DNA of 64,000 nt from Cupriavidus cauae (lineage in GTDB: Bacteria; Pseudomonadota; Gammaproteobacteria; Burkholderiales; Burkholderiaceae): the NCBI RefSeq assembly GCF_008632125.1, contig NZ_VWRN01000031.1, forward strand, positions 62,001 through 126,000. Reading direction: 5' to 3'. Each line of letters opens with the position of its first letter. Position 1 is the stretch's first letter. This document shows, piece after piece, positions 51,320 to 63,400 of the stretch. The position numbers were made by a program, and so were the translations under genes. Below the pieces are notes generated by a model. The model had not been told where the DNA came from. It searched no databases and saw only the letters and a program-made list of their open reading frames with translations.

Positions 51320-51710
51320 AGTGAAGGTCTCCTCAGACCACATGGAACAAAGCCCGCAGAGCGACAAGGGCCGGTGGACCGCTCGGCGCGCACGGTGGCA
51401 CGCGCGCCGTCGGGCGGCGAATGGCGGGGGATCGGGGGCAAGCTGTCTCCAGATTTCAGCGGCGCCCGGTCCCTCGACTTCCGGTCCGGATCTTGTCTGG
51501 CAGGCGGGGCGATACGCCGGTGCGGGGCACTGGCGCATCCCGTTGCGAATGACGCCGCGCCTGGCCTGGCGGCCGGTCGCGCGTCGGCGTGTAGTATTGA
51601 CACCCGCCAATCGAGGCACAAGCGCGTAACTACGCAGCGATCCTGCGTAGTACTACGCAACGGGACGGTGAGACGCCGCTTCCCAGGCATCCGTGTTTAC
51701 CCTGGTCACG
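51320..51710. other. Divergent control region of cstA and the two-component genes
   Basis: 391 bp. The cstA leader is at the left; a TTGACA hexamer at 51597-51602 and a triple operator-like motif at 51629-51659 lie near the kinase gene. No gene seen. Confidence 0.6.
51629..51659. promoter_or_regulatory. Operator-like ACTACGCAG triplet
   Basis: ACTACGCAG (51629-51637) is mirrored by CTGCGTAGT (51643-51651) with 5 bp between, and ACTACGCA follows directly (51652-51659). Two faced half-sites and a third direct copy in the region between cstA and the kinase gene suit a dimeric NarL/LuxR-type response regulator binding here. Confidence 0.6.
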
Positions 51711-53150
51711 ATGAAACTCCGCCAGAAGATTCTGCTGCTCGCGGTGGCGCCGCTGGCGATCGCCATGCTTGGCATCGCGCTGGCTGTGCACTATCAGGCC
51801 ACCGCGCTGGTCCGCCACGAGCGCGCGCTGGTCGAGGCCGCCTATCTGCAGAGCAAGGAAACCGAACTGCGCCACTACGTGCAGCTGGCCCAGAGCGCGA
51901 TCGCGCCGCTGGTCAAGTCGGGCCGCAACGACGAGGCCACGCGCCAGGCCGCGATGCAGGCGCTGGCGGGGCTGGACTACGGCCCGGACGGCTACTTCTT
52001 CCTGTACGACCTGAACGGCCGCAACCTGATGCACCCGCGCCAGCCGGACCTGATCGGCAGGAACCTGTGGGACCTGCGCGATCCCGAGGGCGCGCTGCCG
52101 ATCCAGCAATTGATCGCGGCGGCACGCGCGGGCGGCGGCGCGGTGCGCTATCGCTGGGAGAAGCCGTCGACGCGGCAGATGGCGCCCAAGCTCGGCTATG
52201 TGGTCGCGGTGCCGGAATGGGGCTGGATGCTCGGCACCGGCATCTACCTGGACGATGTCGAACGCACGCTGCGCGAGCTCGACAAGCGCGCCGAGACCGA
52301 TATCCGCGCCACGCTGGCGTGGATCGGCGCGATCGCCGCGATCAGCATCCTGCTGGTCGGCGCGGGCGGGCTGGCGTTGAACATCAGCGAGCATCGCGAG
52401 GCCGACGCCAAGCTGCGGCAGCTGGCGCAGCGCGTGGTGCGCTCGCAGGAGGACGAACGGGCGCGACTGTCGCGCGAGCTGCATGACGGCGTCAGCCAGC
52501 TGCTGGTGTCGGTCAAGCTGGTGCTCGAAACCGCGCTGAACCGGCTCGCGCAGGCGCCCACCGACGGCGGTGCGGTGACGCCCGTGCTGGGCATGGCGCT
52601 GAACCGGCTGGAGACGGTGTTCAACGAGGTGCGGCGCGTTGCCCGCAATCTGCGTCCGGCGCTGCTCGACGATCTGGGCCTGCAGGCCGCGTTGCAGCAT
52701 CTGGCGCGCGAGATGCAGGGCGCGAGCGGACTGAAGATCGATATCGACTGCCACGGCGTGCCGCGGCCGCTGTCGGATGAAGCGGCCACCGCGCTGTACC
52801 GCATCGCGCAGGAGGCGCTGACCAATGTCGAGCGCCACGCCAATGCGCGGCGGGTCCAGCTGACGCTGTCGTATGCCGAGTCCGGCGTCGCGCTGGTGGT
52901 GCAGGACGACGGCAGCGGCTTCGATCTCGAGCGCGTGCAGCGCGACCCGCGCGGCGGCATCGGACTGCGCAATCTGCGCGAGCGCATCGCCAGCCTCGGC
53001 GGCGAATTCGATATCCAGTCCGCCCCGGGCGGCACGCGCCTGCGGGCGTATCTGCCGGCCTCGGCGTTCGTGCCCGACACGCGGGCGCTCGCCAGGACGG
53101 CGGACGCGCCGCCGGGCGCCCCGTCCCACTCTTCCCCGCTGTCCCGATGA
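51711..53150 (+). CDS. NarX/DegS-type sensor histidine kinase with Cache domain
   Basis: 479 aa inner-membrane kinase. A signal-anchor helix (ILLLAVAPLAIAMLGIALAV) precedes a periplasmic single-Cache domain (DYGPDGYFFLYDLNGRNLMHP, PEWGWMLGTGIYLDD), a second helix (IGAIAAISILLVGAGGLAL), the HisKA_3 H-box SRELHDGVSQLLVSVKL and a HATPase domain (DDGSGFDLERV, GGIGLRNLRERI). ATG 51711 is preferred to GTG 51693. The stop overlaps the regulator ATG (ATGA). By position it probably senses a small organic acid that controls cstA; this is inference. Confidence 0.9.
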   Translation: MKLRQKILLLAVAPLAIAMLGIALAVHYQATALVRHERALVEAAYLQSKETELRHYVQLAQSAIAPLVKSGRNDEATRQAAMQALAGLDYGPDGYFFLYDLNGRNLMHPRQPDLIGRNLWDLRDPEGALPIQQLIAAARAGGGAVRYRWEKPSTRQMAPKLGYVVAVPEWGWMLGTGIYLDDVERTLRELDKRAETDIRATLAWIGAIAAISILLVGAGGLALNISEHREADAKLRQLAQRVVRSQEDERARLSRELHDGVSQLLVSVKLVLETALNRLAQAPTDGGAVTPVLGMALNRLETVFNEVRRVARNLRPALLDDLGLQAALQHLAREMQGASGLKIDIDCHGVPRPLSDEAATALYRIAQEALTNVERHANARRVQLTLSYAESGVALVVQDDGSGFDLERVQRDPRGGIGLRNLRERIASLGGEFDIQSAPGGTRLRAYLPASAFVPDTRALARTADAPPGAPSHSSPLSR

Positions 53151-53821
53151 GTTCCTTCTCCGAACCCTACCGTCCCGCGCGCGTGCTGCTGGTCGACGAC
53201 CACACGCTGGTGCGCGACGGCATGCGCATGCATCTGGCCCTGCAGCCGAGTGTGACCGTGGTCGGCGAGGCCGACGACGGTGAAGCGGCGCTGGCCTGGC
53301 TGGCGCGCCGCCAGCCGGATGCGCTGCCCGACCTGCTGATCACCGATATCGGCATGCGCGGCATGGGCGGTATCGCGCTGGCGGACGCGCTGCACCAGCG
53401 CTATCCCGAGATCGCGGTGCTGATGCTGTCGATGCACGACAACCTCGAATACGTCCGCCAGGCGATGCGCGCCGGCGCGCGCGGCTACGTGCTCAAGGAC
53501 GCCCCGGCCGACGAACTGCTGGCCGCGATCGACGCCGTGCTGGCCGGCCGCGTGTTCTACAGCGCCCGCATCGCGCGCCGCATGATCGAGGAAGGTCCGG
53601 CTCCGCATCCGCTCGATGCACTGACCCCGCGCGAACGCGACATCCTGAACGGCATCGGCCGGGGCCTCGCCAACAAGGAGATCGCGGCGTCCCTCGGCGT
53701 GTCGGTGCGCACGGTGGAGACGCATCGGCTGAACCTCAAGCGCAAGCTCGGCATCGAGGGGCGCGCGGGCTTGGTCAAGTATGCGGTGGAGCAGTTGGGG
53801 GGCGAAGCGAATGGCGGGTGA
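53147..53821 (+). CDS. NarL/LuxR-type response regulator
   Basis: 224 aa. Receiver domain (RVLLVDDHTLVRDGMRMHL, LLITDIGMRGMGG with acceptor Asp, YVLKDAPADEL) and a C-terminal LuxR helix-turn-helix (LTPRERDILNGIGRGLANKEIAASLGVSVRTVETHRLNLKRKLG). The ATG overlaps the kinase stop by 4 bp, so the pair is translationally coupled. It is likely phosphorylated by that kinase and to bind the ACTACGCAG-type repeats in front of cstA and its own operon. Regulon unknown beyond that. Confidence 0.93.
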   Translation: MSSFSEPYRPARVLLVDDHTLVRDGMRMHLALQPSVTVVGEADDGEAALAWLARRQPDALPDLLITDIGMRGMGGIALADALHQRYPEIAVLMLSMHDNLEYVRQAMRAGARGYVLKDAPADELLAAIDAVLAGRVFYSARIARRMIEEGPAPHPLDALTPRERDILNGIGRGLANKEIAASLGVSVRTVETHRLNLKRKLGIEGRAGLVKYAVEQLGGEANGG

Positions 53822-53879
53822 GGCGAAGGCGAAGCGTTGATGGCGCCCAGGCTGGCCTGTCGAGCAAAAACGCCGGACG

Positions 53880-53921
53880 AAAAAAAACCCTCGCTCACAA
53901 GATCGCGAGGGCTTCGTTTTT
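53880..53921. terminator. Bidirectional intrinsic terminator
   Basis: CCCTCGC (53888-53894) pairs with GCGAGGG (53905-53911) around 10 nt. An A8 run precedes the stem and a T6 run follows it, so it can end both the response-regulator transcript and the convergent pckG transcript. Confidence 0.88.
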
Positions 53922-53968
53922 TGCCGTCGCGCTTGCCGATGGCAAGCGCGACGTGCGGCACTACCGCA

Positions 53969-55825
<1,857 letters not shown>

Positions 55826-56539
55826 GGTGGTACTCCAAAGCAAAAAGAAATCTTTGGCAAAGCCTGGCCCGGGGCCGCGCTCTGAATATCGTCAAACAGC
55901 CGGGTGAAACGCGGAGCCGACGAGAACGCGTGCCATGGCCGCATGCTTGAGGGACCACTTCTTGTGGAAGCGGTTCCGCATGTGGGGCGGGCGTTGTGCC
56001 CGCATGGCGACCGCATGGTGGCCGGTCCTCGACCACGCTCGCTCGGGACCGTCACATCCCGTTACAAGTCCGGCGCGATCCTGTGGTGAATCGATCGCGG
56101 GGGTCCTTGCGGCTGCGCTACAGTGGCGGTTTTCCCGCGGACGTGTCGCAGCGGGTGCCAGTCAAGCTTTGTCCGGCGACAAACCGGCTGCGGGAGCGAA
56201 GCTCGACCGACAATCCGGGACGTCACCGAAGGCGGCAAGGATACCACCGCTGTCGTCCTCCGTTTTTTGCTCTGCAGCAAGCGGCGGGCGCGGAAATCGG
56301 TCGGAACGCCCTGTCGCCATGGCTTGTCGCAGCACTTTGGTGGCCCACCTTACTGGCCGCGGGCATGCCGGTCTGTGGGTACGCGTACCAACCGGATTGC
56401 TGGGTCAATTGCACCGCAATCGGGCATCCGGCCGCTCACCGCAGCGGACCGAGCCGCCCCGCCGGAACCGCCTTACCGAACCGCTTCACCGAATCGCCTC
56501 ACCGAACCGCCTCACCGAACCGCCTCACCGAATCCGACG
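55826..56539. other. Long divergent intergenic region
   Basis: 714 bp between pckG and the D-2-hydroxyacid dehydrogenase gene. Promoters of both genes must lie here, but I found no clear hexamers. The last 65 bp are the 13-bp array. Frames crossing it are Arg/Pro/Ser-rich and not gene-like; I see nothing else. Confidence 0.5.
56465..56529. repeat. 13-bp tandem repeat, 5 units, in a 5' leader
   Basis: Five units of GAACCGCCTCACC (with one-base variants) end 10 bp before the dehydrogenase ATG. The array replaces the usual Shine-Dalgarno position. Confidence 0.9.
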
Positions 56540-57562
56540 ATGAAAATTGCCGTTCTCGACGACTACCAGGATGCCGTGCGCAAGCTGGCCTGCTTCCAGC
56601 TGCTGCAGGGGCATGACGTCAAGGTGTTCAACAACACCGTCAAGGGCGTGGGCCAGCTGGCGGCGCGCCTGTCCGATGTCGAAGCCGTGGTGCTGATCCG
56701 CGAGCGCACCCGCATCACGCGCCAGCTGCTGGAGAAGCTGCCGAAGCTCAAGATCATCAGCCAGACCGGCCGGGTCGGCGGCGCCGGCAGCCATATCGAC
56801 GTCGACGCCTGCACCGACCGCGGCGTGGTGGTGCTCGAAGGCGTCGGTTCGCCGGTCGCCCCGGCCGAGCTGACCTGGGCGCTGATCATGGCGGCGCAGC
56901 GGCGGATCCCGCAGTACGTCGCCAGCCTGAAGCACGGCGCCTGGCAGCAGTCGGGTCTGAAATCGACCACGATGCCGCCCAATTTCGGGCTTGGCCAGGT
57001 GCTCAAGGGGCAGACGCTGGGCATCTGGGGCTACGGCAAGATCGGCCGCCTGGTGGCCGGCTATGGCCGCGCCTTCGGCATGAACGTGCTGGTGTGGGGC
57101 CGCGAGGGCTCGCAGACGGCCGCGCGCGAGGACGGCTTCGCGGTGGCCGAGTCCAGGGAGCAGCTGTTCGCCGACAGCGACGTGCTGTCGCTGCTGCTGC
57201 GGCTGAACGACGAGACGCGCCATATCGTCAAGCTGGCCGACCTGACCTCGATGAAGCCGACTGCACTGTTCGTCAACACCAGCCGCGCCGAGCTGGTCGA
57301 GGAAAACGCGCTGGTGGCGGCGCTGAACCGGGGCCGGCCCGGCATGGCGGCGGTCGACGTGTTCGAGTCGGAGCCCATCCTGCAGGGCCACGCACTGCTG
57401 CGCATGGAGAACTGCATCTGCACGCCGCATCTGGGCTACGTCGAGCGCGACAGCTACGAGCTGTACTTCCGCACCGCGTTCCAGAACATCCTCGACGTGC
57501 TGTCCGGCGAGCACGGCAGCGTGGTCAATCCCAAGGCGCTGAGCCCCGCCTTGACGCGCTAG
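56540..57562 (+). CDS. D-2-hydroxyacid dehydrogenase
   Basis: 340 aa NAD(P)-dependent oxidoreductase of the D-isomer-specific dehydrogenase family, related to phosphoglycerate and glyoxylate/hydroxypyruvate reductases. Nucleotide-binding motif GIWGYGKIGRLVAGYG; catalytic Arg in NTSRAELV, Glu in DVFESEP and His in TPHLGYVERDSYE. ATG 56540 (MKIAVLDDYQDAV) is the family start. No ribosome-binding site can be seen because a 13-bp repeat array runs up to 10 bp from the ATG, which may alter translation. Substrate unknown. Confidence 0.9.
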   Translation: MKIAVLDDYQDAVRKLACFQLLQGHDVKVFNNTVKGVGQLAARLSDVEAVVLIRERTRITRQLLEKLPKLKIISQTGRVGGAGSHIDVDACTDRGVVVLEGVGSPVAPAELTWALIMAAQRRIPQYVASLKHGAWQQSGLKSTTMPPNFGLGQVLKGQTLGIWGYGKIGRLVAGYGRAFGMNVLVWGREGSQTAAREDGFAVAESREQLFADSDVLSLLLRLNDETRHIVKLADLTSMKPTALFVNTSRAELVEENALVAALNRGRPGMAAVDVFESEPILQGHALLRMENCICTPHLGYVERDSYELYFRTAFQNILDVLSGEHGSVVNPKALSPALTR

Positions 57563-57722
57563 GGGCAGCCCGCCGGGGCGGACCGGCCCGCCCGTCCCCC
57601 GCGCGCGCGGCCGCGGCGGCGCCCGACCCGATTGGCGCAAAACCGCTACACTGCCGGGATTTCGCGGGCAGCCCCCGCGACCGCCCGCGCCCCGCGGGCC
57701 GACTCCCCGCACGCGCCCCATC

Positions 57723-58895
57723 ATGGACCCCAGGCTTCTGACGCTTTGCGTCGGCAATTTCGTCATCGGCACCGGTGCGATGATCGTCACCGGCATGCTG
57801 AACGACATCGCCGGCGATTTCCATTTGAGCGCCGCCACCGCCGGCCAGCTGATCTCCGCCTTCGCGCTGGCCTGCTGCGTCGGCGCGCCGCTGTTTGCCA
57901 CGATCGGTTCGCGCATCGACCGCCGGCTGCTGCTGGCCGGCGCCCTCGCGCTCTATGGCGTGCTGCATCTGGCCTCGGCGCTGGCGCCGAACTTCGGCAC
58001 GCTGGTGGTGCTGCGCTTCGTCACGGCAATCGGCGCCGCGATCTATACCCCGCAGGCCGCCGCCACGCTGCCGCTGCTGGTCGACGCCAGGCTGCGCGGC
58101 CGGGCGATCAGCTTCGTGTTCCTCGGCTGGAGCGTGGCCAGCGTGGTCGGCGTGCCGATGGGCACCTGGATCAGCACCACGCTGGGCTGGCGCGTCAGCA
58201 TGGGCGTGGTCGGCGTGATGGCGCTGGGCGTCGCGCTCGCGCTGTGGCGGGTGCTGCCGCGCGGGCTGATGGTGGCGCCGGTGGGCCGCGCGGCCTGGGG
58301 CGCGGTGCTGCGCCATACGCCGCTGCTGATGGTGGTCGGCGTCACCATGGTGTCGTCGGCCGGCATGTTCACGATGTTCACCTATATCGCGCCGATGCTG
58401 CGGGACGTCCATGGCGTCAGCGGCGGCGCGCTGAGCCTGATGTTCCTGGCCTACGGGGCCTGCGGCGTGCTCGGCAACGTCGTCGCCGCGGCGCGCATGG
58501 ACCGCGCCACGCCGGCCCGCGTGGTGCACGTCGCGCTGGGCACCTCGCTGGCGGCGATGCTGCTGTGGCCGCTGACCGGCGTCGGCGCGGTCGCGCTGGT
58601 GCTGATCTTCATGCTGTGGGGCGTGGGCGGCTTCGCCACCAACAGCGCGCAGCAGGCGCGGCTGGTGGCGCTCGCGCCGGAGCGGGCGGCGGTGTCGATC
58701 TCGCTCAATTCCTCCTCGATCTATCTGGGCCAGGCGATCGGCGCGATGGTCGGCGCGGCGATCTACGCCACTGCGGGCGCGCACGCGCTGCACTGGGGCG
58801 CGGCCGCCCTGATGCTCGGCGCCTTGCTGCTGTCCGGGCGAGCCCGCGCCCTCGGCTGCCGCTGGCTGCGCCGGCAGGCGCCGCAGCAGGCCTGA
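57723..58895 (+). CDS. Major facilitator superfamily transporter
   Basis: 390 aa inner-membrane antiporter with 12 hydrophobic helices (FVIGTGAMIVTGMLNDIAG near the start; GALALYGVLHLASALAP; LMVVGVTMVSSAGMFTMFTYIAPML). The DHA1-type motif A is in GSRIDRRLLLAGAL. The family includes drug and arabinose/sugar efflux pumps; the substrate cannot be read. It follows the dehydrogenase gene by 160 bp on the same strand, so a shared transcript is possible. Confidence 0.9.
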   Translation: MDPRLLTLCVGNFVIGTGAMIVTGMLNDIAGDFHLSAATAGQLISAFALACCVGAPLFATIGSRIDRRLLLAGALALYGVLHLASALAPNFGTLVVLRFVTAIGAAIYTPQAAATLPLLVDARLRGRAISFVFLGWSVASVVGVPMGTWISTTLGWRVSMGVVGVMALGVALALWRVLPRGLMVAPVGRAAWGAVLRHTPLLMVVGVTMVSSAGMFTMFTYIAPMLRDVHGVSGGALSLMFLAYGACGVLGNVVAAARMDRATPARVVHVALGTSLAAMLLWPLTGVGAVALVLIFMLWGVGGFATNSAQQARLVALAPERAAVSISLNSSSIYLGQAIGAMVGAAIYATAGAHALHWGAAALMLGALLLSGRARALGCRWLRRQAPQQA

Positions 58896-59272
58896 AGGCG
58901 CTGGCCTGAGCGTCGGCCAGAGCGCGCCGGCCTGGCGCGCGGTCCTTGCGTACCCGGTCGCGTACCCGTTTCACGTACCTCTTCGGTGCCGCGGCGCACG
59001 GCCCGCAGCCACCCGTGCCCCTGGCGGCCGGCCCGGCAGGTCCGTTTTCTGCTAATGTTTGATCCCTGATACAAAGACGGCCCCTCCCCTGTAATCGTTT
59101 GTAATACGGACGCGTCTGCCAACGCTTGCCAGATACGGCGCCATGGCGGTACCACTGGGGGCGGCCGGCCGCCCACCGGTTCCCAGAAGCCGGCGGCGGC
59201 CGTCCGGATGGGCACGGCGACAACGGGAGCGAACACGCGCATCAACAGCGCGGCGCAGCAGAGGGTCCTCGC
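58896..59272. other. Intergenic region before the RND operon
   Basis: 377 bp. At 58943-58980 a 12-bp period (CGTACCCG words) is seen. An AT-richer patch with two TTGTAAT-like words (59090-59108) may hold the RND-operon promoter or a repressor site. No gene seen and no regulator gene adjoins. Confidence 0.5.
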
Positions 59273-60490
59273 ATGAAATCGAAGGGTATCGACCAGGCCA
59301 AGGGCTTCGTCGAAAGCAACTGGAGCCAGGCCATGGGTACCGGCAGAAGTCGTGTGTCGCCCTGGCTGGCGCTGGCATTGGTCGTCCTGCTGGCGGGGGC
59401 CGGCTGGTTCGGCTGGAAGACATGGTTCGCCCCGAAGCCGCAGGCACAGGGACCGGCCCCGGTGGCGGTGACCACCGCGCTGGCGCGCCAGGGCGACGTG
59501 CCGCTGCAGGTCAGCGTCAACGGCAACGTGACGGCGCTGTCCACCGTCGAGGTGCGTCCGCAGGTCTCCAGCACCGTCCGCACCGTCCATATCCGCGAAG
59601 GCCAGACCGTCAAGCCCGGCGATCTGCTGTTCTCGCTCGACACCCGCATGGACGAGGCCAACCTGGCCCGCGCCCGCGCACAGCTGCTGCGCGACCAGGC
59701 CGATCTGGCCGACGCCCGCCGCTCGCTGGCGCGCAGCGAGGAACTGGTCGCGCGCAACTTCATCTCGCGCAGCGCCGTCGATACCGCGCGCGCCAAGGTC
59801 GATGCGCTGGAGGCCACGGTACGCGCCGACCAGGCCGCGATCGAGGCCAGCCGCGTCGCGGTCAGCTACGGCGCGATCCGCGCCACCATCAGCGGCCGCA
59901 CCGGCGTGATCAACGTCTTCCCCGGTTCGCTGGTGCTGCCGACCGCGGCCCAGCCGATGGTGACCATCGCCCAGATCCAACCGATCGCCGTCACCTTCAC
60001 GCTGCCCGAGCGCCAGCTCGCCGCGCTGCGCGACGCGCTGCGCAGCGGCCCGGTGCCGGTGAAAGCGCAGCCCAACGACGGCAATCCCGAACCGGTGCAG
60101 GGCCGCATCACCTTCGTCGACAACACCGTCGACCCGCAATACGGCACCATCCGCGTCAAGGCGCAGTTCGACAACGAGGCCCAGCGCCTGTGGCCCGGCA
60201 CCTATGCGCGCGTCGAGGCGGTGGTGCAGACGCTGACCGGCGTGGTGTCGGTGCCGCCGCAGTCGGTGGTGACCGGACCCGAAGGCCGCTTCGTCTATGC
60301 GGTGCAGGCCGACGGCAAGGTCCGCGCGATGCCGGTGAAGATGCTGGCGGCGACCGCCGCCGCGGCAGTGGTCGAGGGCGTGCCGGCCGGCACGCGCGTG
60401 GTGGTCGAGGGTGTGCAGAACCTGCGCCCGGGCAGCGCCGTGCGCGAGGCCAGCGCCGCCGCCCCGGCGCCGGCCCCCGGGAAGCACTGA
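59273..60490 (+). CDS. RND efflux periplasmic adaptor
   Basis: 405 aa membrane-fusion protein that links an RND pump to an outer-membrane channel. An N-terminal anchor helix (WLALALVVLLAGAGWFGW) is followed by the lipoyl half-motif (VRTVHIREGQTVKPGDLLFSLD), a helical hairpin of about 80 residues, the second lipoyl half (ATISGRTGVINVFPGSLV), and beta-barrel/membrane-proximal domains (GTIRVKAQFDNEAQRLWPGTYARVEA). ATG 59273 follows a 49-codon noise extension. The pump gene starts 4 bp after its stop. Resembles MdtA/MuxA. Confidence 0.92.
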   Translation: MKSKGIDQAKGFVESNWSQAMGTGRSRVSPWLALALVVLLAGAGWFGWKTWFAPKPQAQGPAPVAVTTALARQGDVPLQVSVNGNVTALSTVEVRPQVSSTVRTVHIREGQTVKPGDLLFSLDTRMDEANLARARAQLLRDQADLADARRSLARSEELVARNFISRSAVDTARAKVDALEATVRADQAAIEASRVAVSYGAIRATISGRTGVINVFPGSLVLPTAAQPMVTIAQIQPIAVTFTLPERQLAALRDALRSGPVPVKAQPNDGNPEPVQGRITFVDNTVDPQYGTIRVKAQFDNEAQRLWPGTYARVEAVVQTLTGVVSVPPQSVVTGPEGRFVYAVQADGKVRAMPVKMLAATAAAAVVEGVPAGTRVVVEGVQNLRPGSAVREASAAAPAPAPGKH

Positions 60491-60494
60491 CGCC

Positions 60495-63400
60495 ATGACG
60501 CTGTCCGAACTCTGCATCCGCCGGCCCGTGATGACGGTGCTGCTGGCGATCGCGATCGTGGTCACCGGCATTGTGCTGTACCCGACCATCCCGATCGCCG
60601 CGCTGCCCAGCTTCAATTCGCCGGTGATCCAGGTCACCGCGCGGCTGCCCGGGGCGAGCCCCGAGACGATGGCCGCGTCGGTGGCCACGCCGCTGGAGAA
60701 GCAGTTCGCCACCATCCCGGGCGTGTCGGTGATCAGCTCGGCCAACACGCTGGGCAATTCCAGCATCACGATCGAGTTCAACAACGACCGCGACATCGAT
60801 GCCGCGGCGGTCGACGTGCAATCGGCGCTGTTCCGCGCCCAGCGCTCGCTGCCGACCGAGATGAACGAGCCGCCGTCGTACCGCAAGGTCAATCCGGCCG
60901 ACGCGGCGGTGATCCTGCTGGCGATCAATTCGCCGGCGATGAGCCTGGCCGAGCTGAACGCCTTCGGCGACAACCTGATCGCGCCGACGCTGTCGACGCT
61001 GCCCGGCGTCGCGCAGGTGCTGGTCTACGGCCAGAAGCGGTTCGCGGTGCGGGTGCGCGCGCGTCCCGATGCGCTGGCCGCGCGCGGCATGACGCTCGAC
61101 GAGCTGGCCGGCGCAATCTCGCGCGCCAACGCCAACACGCCGGTGGGCACGCTCGACGGCGCGCGCCAGATGCTGACGATCCAGGCCAACCGCCAGCTGG
61201 CCGATGCCGACGCCTTCCGCAACATCATCGTCGCCAGCCAGCCCAACGGCTCGCTGGTGCGGCTCTCCGACGTGGCCGAGGTCGAGGACAGCGTCGAGAC
61301 GCTGAAGACCGGCAGCTGGCTGAACAACGAACGCTCGATCGTGCTGGCGGTGCAGCGCCAGCCCGACGCCAACACGGTGGCGGTGGTCGACGCGATCCGC
61401 GCGGCGCTGCCGCGGCTGGTGCAGCAGATGCCGGCCTCGGTCAACGTCAACGTGGTCAATGACCGTTCCCGCTCGGTGCGCGAGTCGATCCACGACGTGC
61501 AGTTCACGCTGGCGCTGACCGCGGCGCTGGTGGTGATGGTGATCTTCCTGTTCCTGCGCCGCGCCGCGGCCACGCTGATCCCGACGGTGTCGCTGCCGAT
61601 CTCGCTGATCGGCACGGTCGCGCTGATGAAGGCGTTCGGCTACAGCCTGGACAACGTGTCGCTGCTGGCGATCACGCTGGCGGTGGGCCTGGTGGTGGAC
61701 GACGCCATCGTGATGCTGGAGAACATCGTCCGCCATATCGAGGAAGGCATGGCGCCGTTGAAGGCGGCGCTGGTCGGCTCGCGCGAGATGGGCTTCACCA
61801 TCGTGTCGATCTCCGTGTCGCTGGTGGCGGTGTTCATCCCGATCTTCTTCATGCCGGGCGTGATCGGCCTGCTGTTCCACGAGTTCGCCGCGGTGGTGTC
61901 GCTGTCGATCCTGGTCTCGGCGCTGGTGTCGCTGACGCTGATCCCGATGCTGTGCGCGCGCTTCCTGTCGGCCGAGAACGTGCCGGTCGACGAATCGCAG
62001 CACGCCTACGGTGATGCGCCCCGCCATGCGCCCGCCCACGCCGCCGCGCCCGCCCAGCGGCAGAGCATCGGCCTGCGTTCGACGCAGTGGTTCGAGAACC
62101 TGTTCGAATACACGCTGCACCGCTATGCGCGCGGGCTCGACTGGTGCCTGGCGCATCGCCGCACCGTGCTGGCCGCGGCCGGCATGACCTTCGTGCTGAC
62201 CGCGGTGCTGTTCGTGCTGATCCCCAAGGGCTTCTTCCCCGAAGAGGACATCGGCCAGATTCAGGTCAATGCCGACGGCCCGCAGGACATCTCGTTCGAC
62301 GCGATGTCGACGCTGATGCGCGACGCGGCCGAGCGGATGCGCGCGAATCCGGCGGTCAAGAGCATCGTGGTGGCGATCGGCGGCGGCCCCTCGCCCGCCA
62401 TCAATACCGGCCGCATGTTCATCGAACTGAAGCCCGGCGGCGAGCGGCCGAAGATGCCGCAGGTGGTCGAGTCGCTGCGCCGCGACGTGGCCGGCATTCC
62501 GGGGCTCAACGTCTATTTCCGTCCGGTGCAGAACCTGCAGCTGGGCGGCCGCGTCAGCAAGGCGCGCTATCAATACACGCTGCAGAGCGTGCAGTCGGGC
62601 AATCTGCAGACCGCCGCCGACAAGCTGATGGCCCGCATGCGCGCCGATCCGCTGTTCCGCGACGTCACCAGCGATTCGCAGCAGGCCGGCCTCGAGGCGC
62701 AGCTGGCGATCGACCGCGACAAGGCCAACTCGCTGGGCGTGCAGATGCAGGACGTGCGCACCGCGCTCTATACCGCGTTCGGCGAGCGCCAGGTGTCGAC
62801 GATCTATACCTCGATCGACAGCTATTACGTGATCCTGCAGGCCGCGGACGTCGACCGCGTCGACGAGACCGCGTTCTCGAAGATCTATGTGCGCAGCACC
62901 AACGGCACGCTGGTGCCGCTGTCGGCGTTCGCGACCACCGAGCGCCGCGTCGGTCCGATCGCGGTCAATCACCAGGGCCAGCTGCCGTCGGTCACGGTGT
63001 CGTTCAACCTGGCCCCGGGCGCGGCGCTGGGCGACGCGTCGGCGCGCATCGACCGCTTCAAGCAGGAAACCGCGATGCCGCAGGAGATCTTCACCAGCTG
63101 GGGCGGCGATGCGGCGGTGTTCCAGTCGTCGCAGGCGACACAGGTGATCCTGCTGATTGCGGCGATCGCGGTGATCTACGTGCTGCTTGGCGTGCTGTAC
63201 GAAAGCTATATCCACCCGCTGACGATCCTCGCTGGGCTGCCCTCGGCGGCGGTTGGCGCGCTGCTGACGCTGTTCCTGTTCCGCGTCGAGCTGTCGCTGA
63301 TCGCGATCATCGGTGTGCTGATGCTGATCGGCATCGTCAAGAAGAACGCCATCATGATGATCGACTTCGCACTGGCCGCGCAGCGCGAGCAGGGCATGCC

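Noticed and set aside
49295-52486. 1063-aa plus-strand frame opposite cstA
   Set aside because: Low-complexity His/Arg/Gln-rich antisense frame; the minus-strand CstA is unambiguous.
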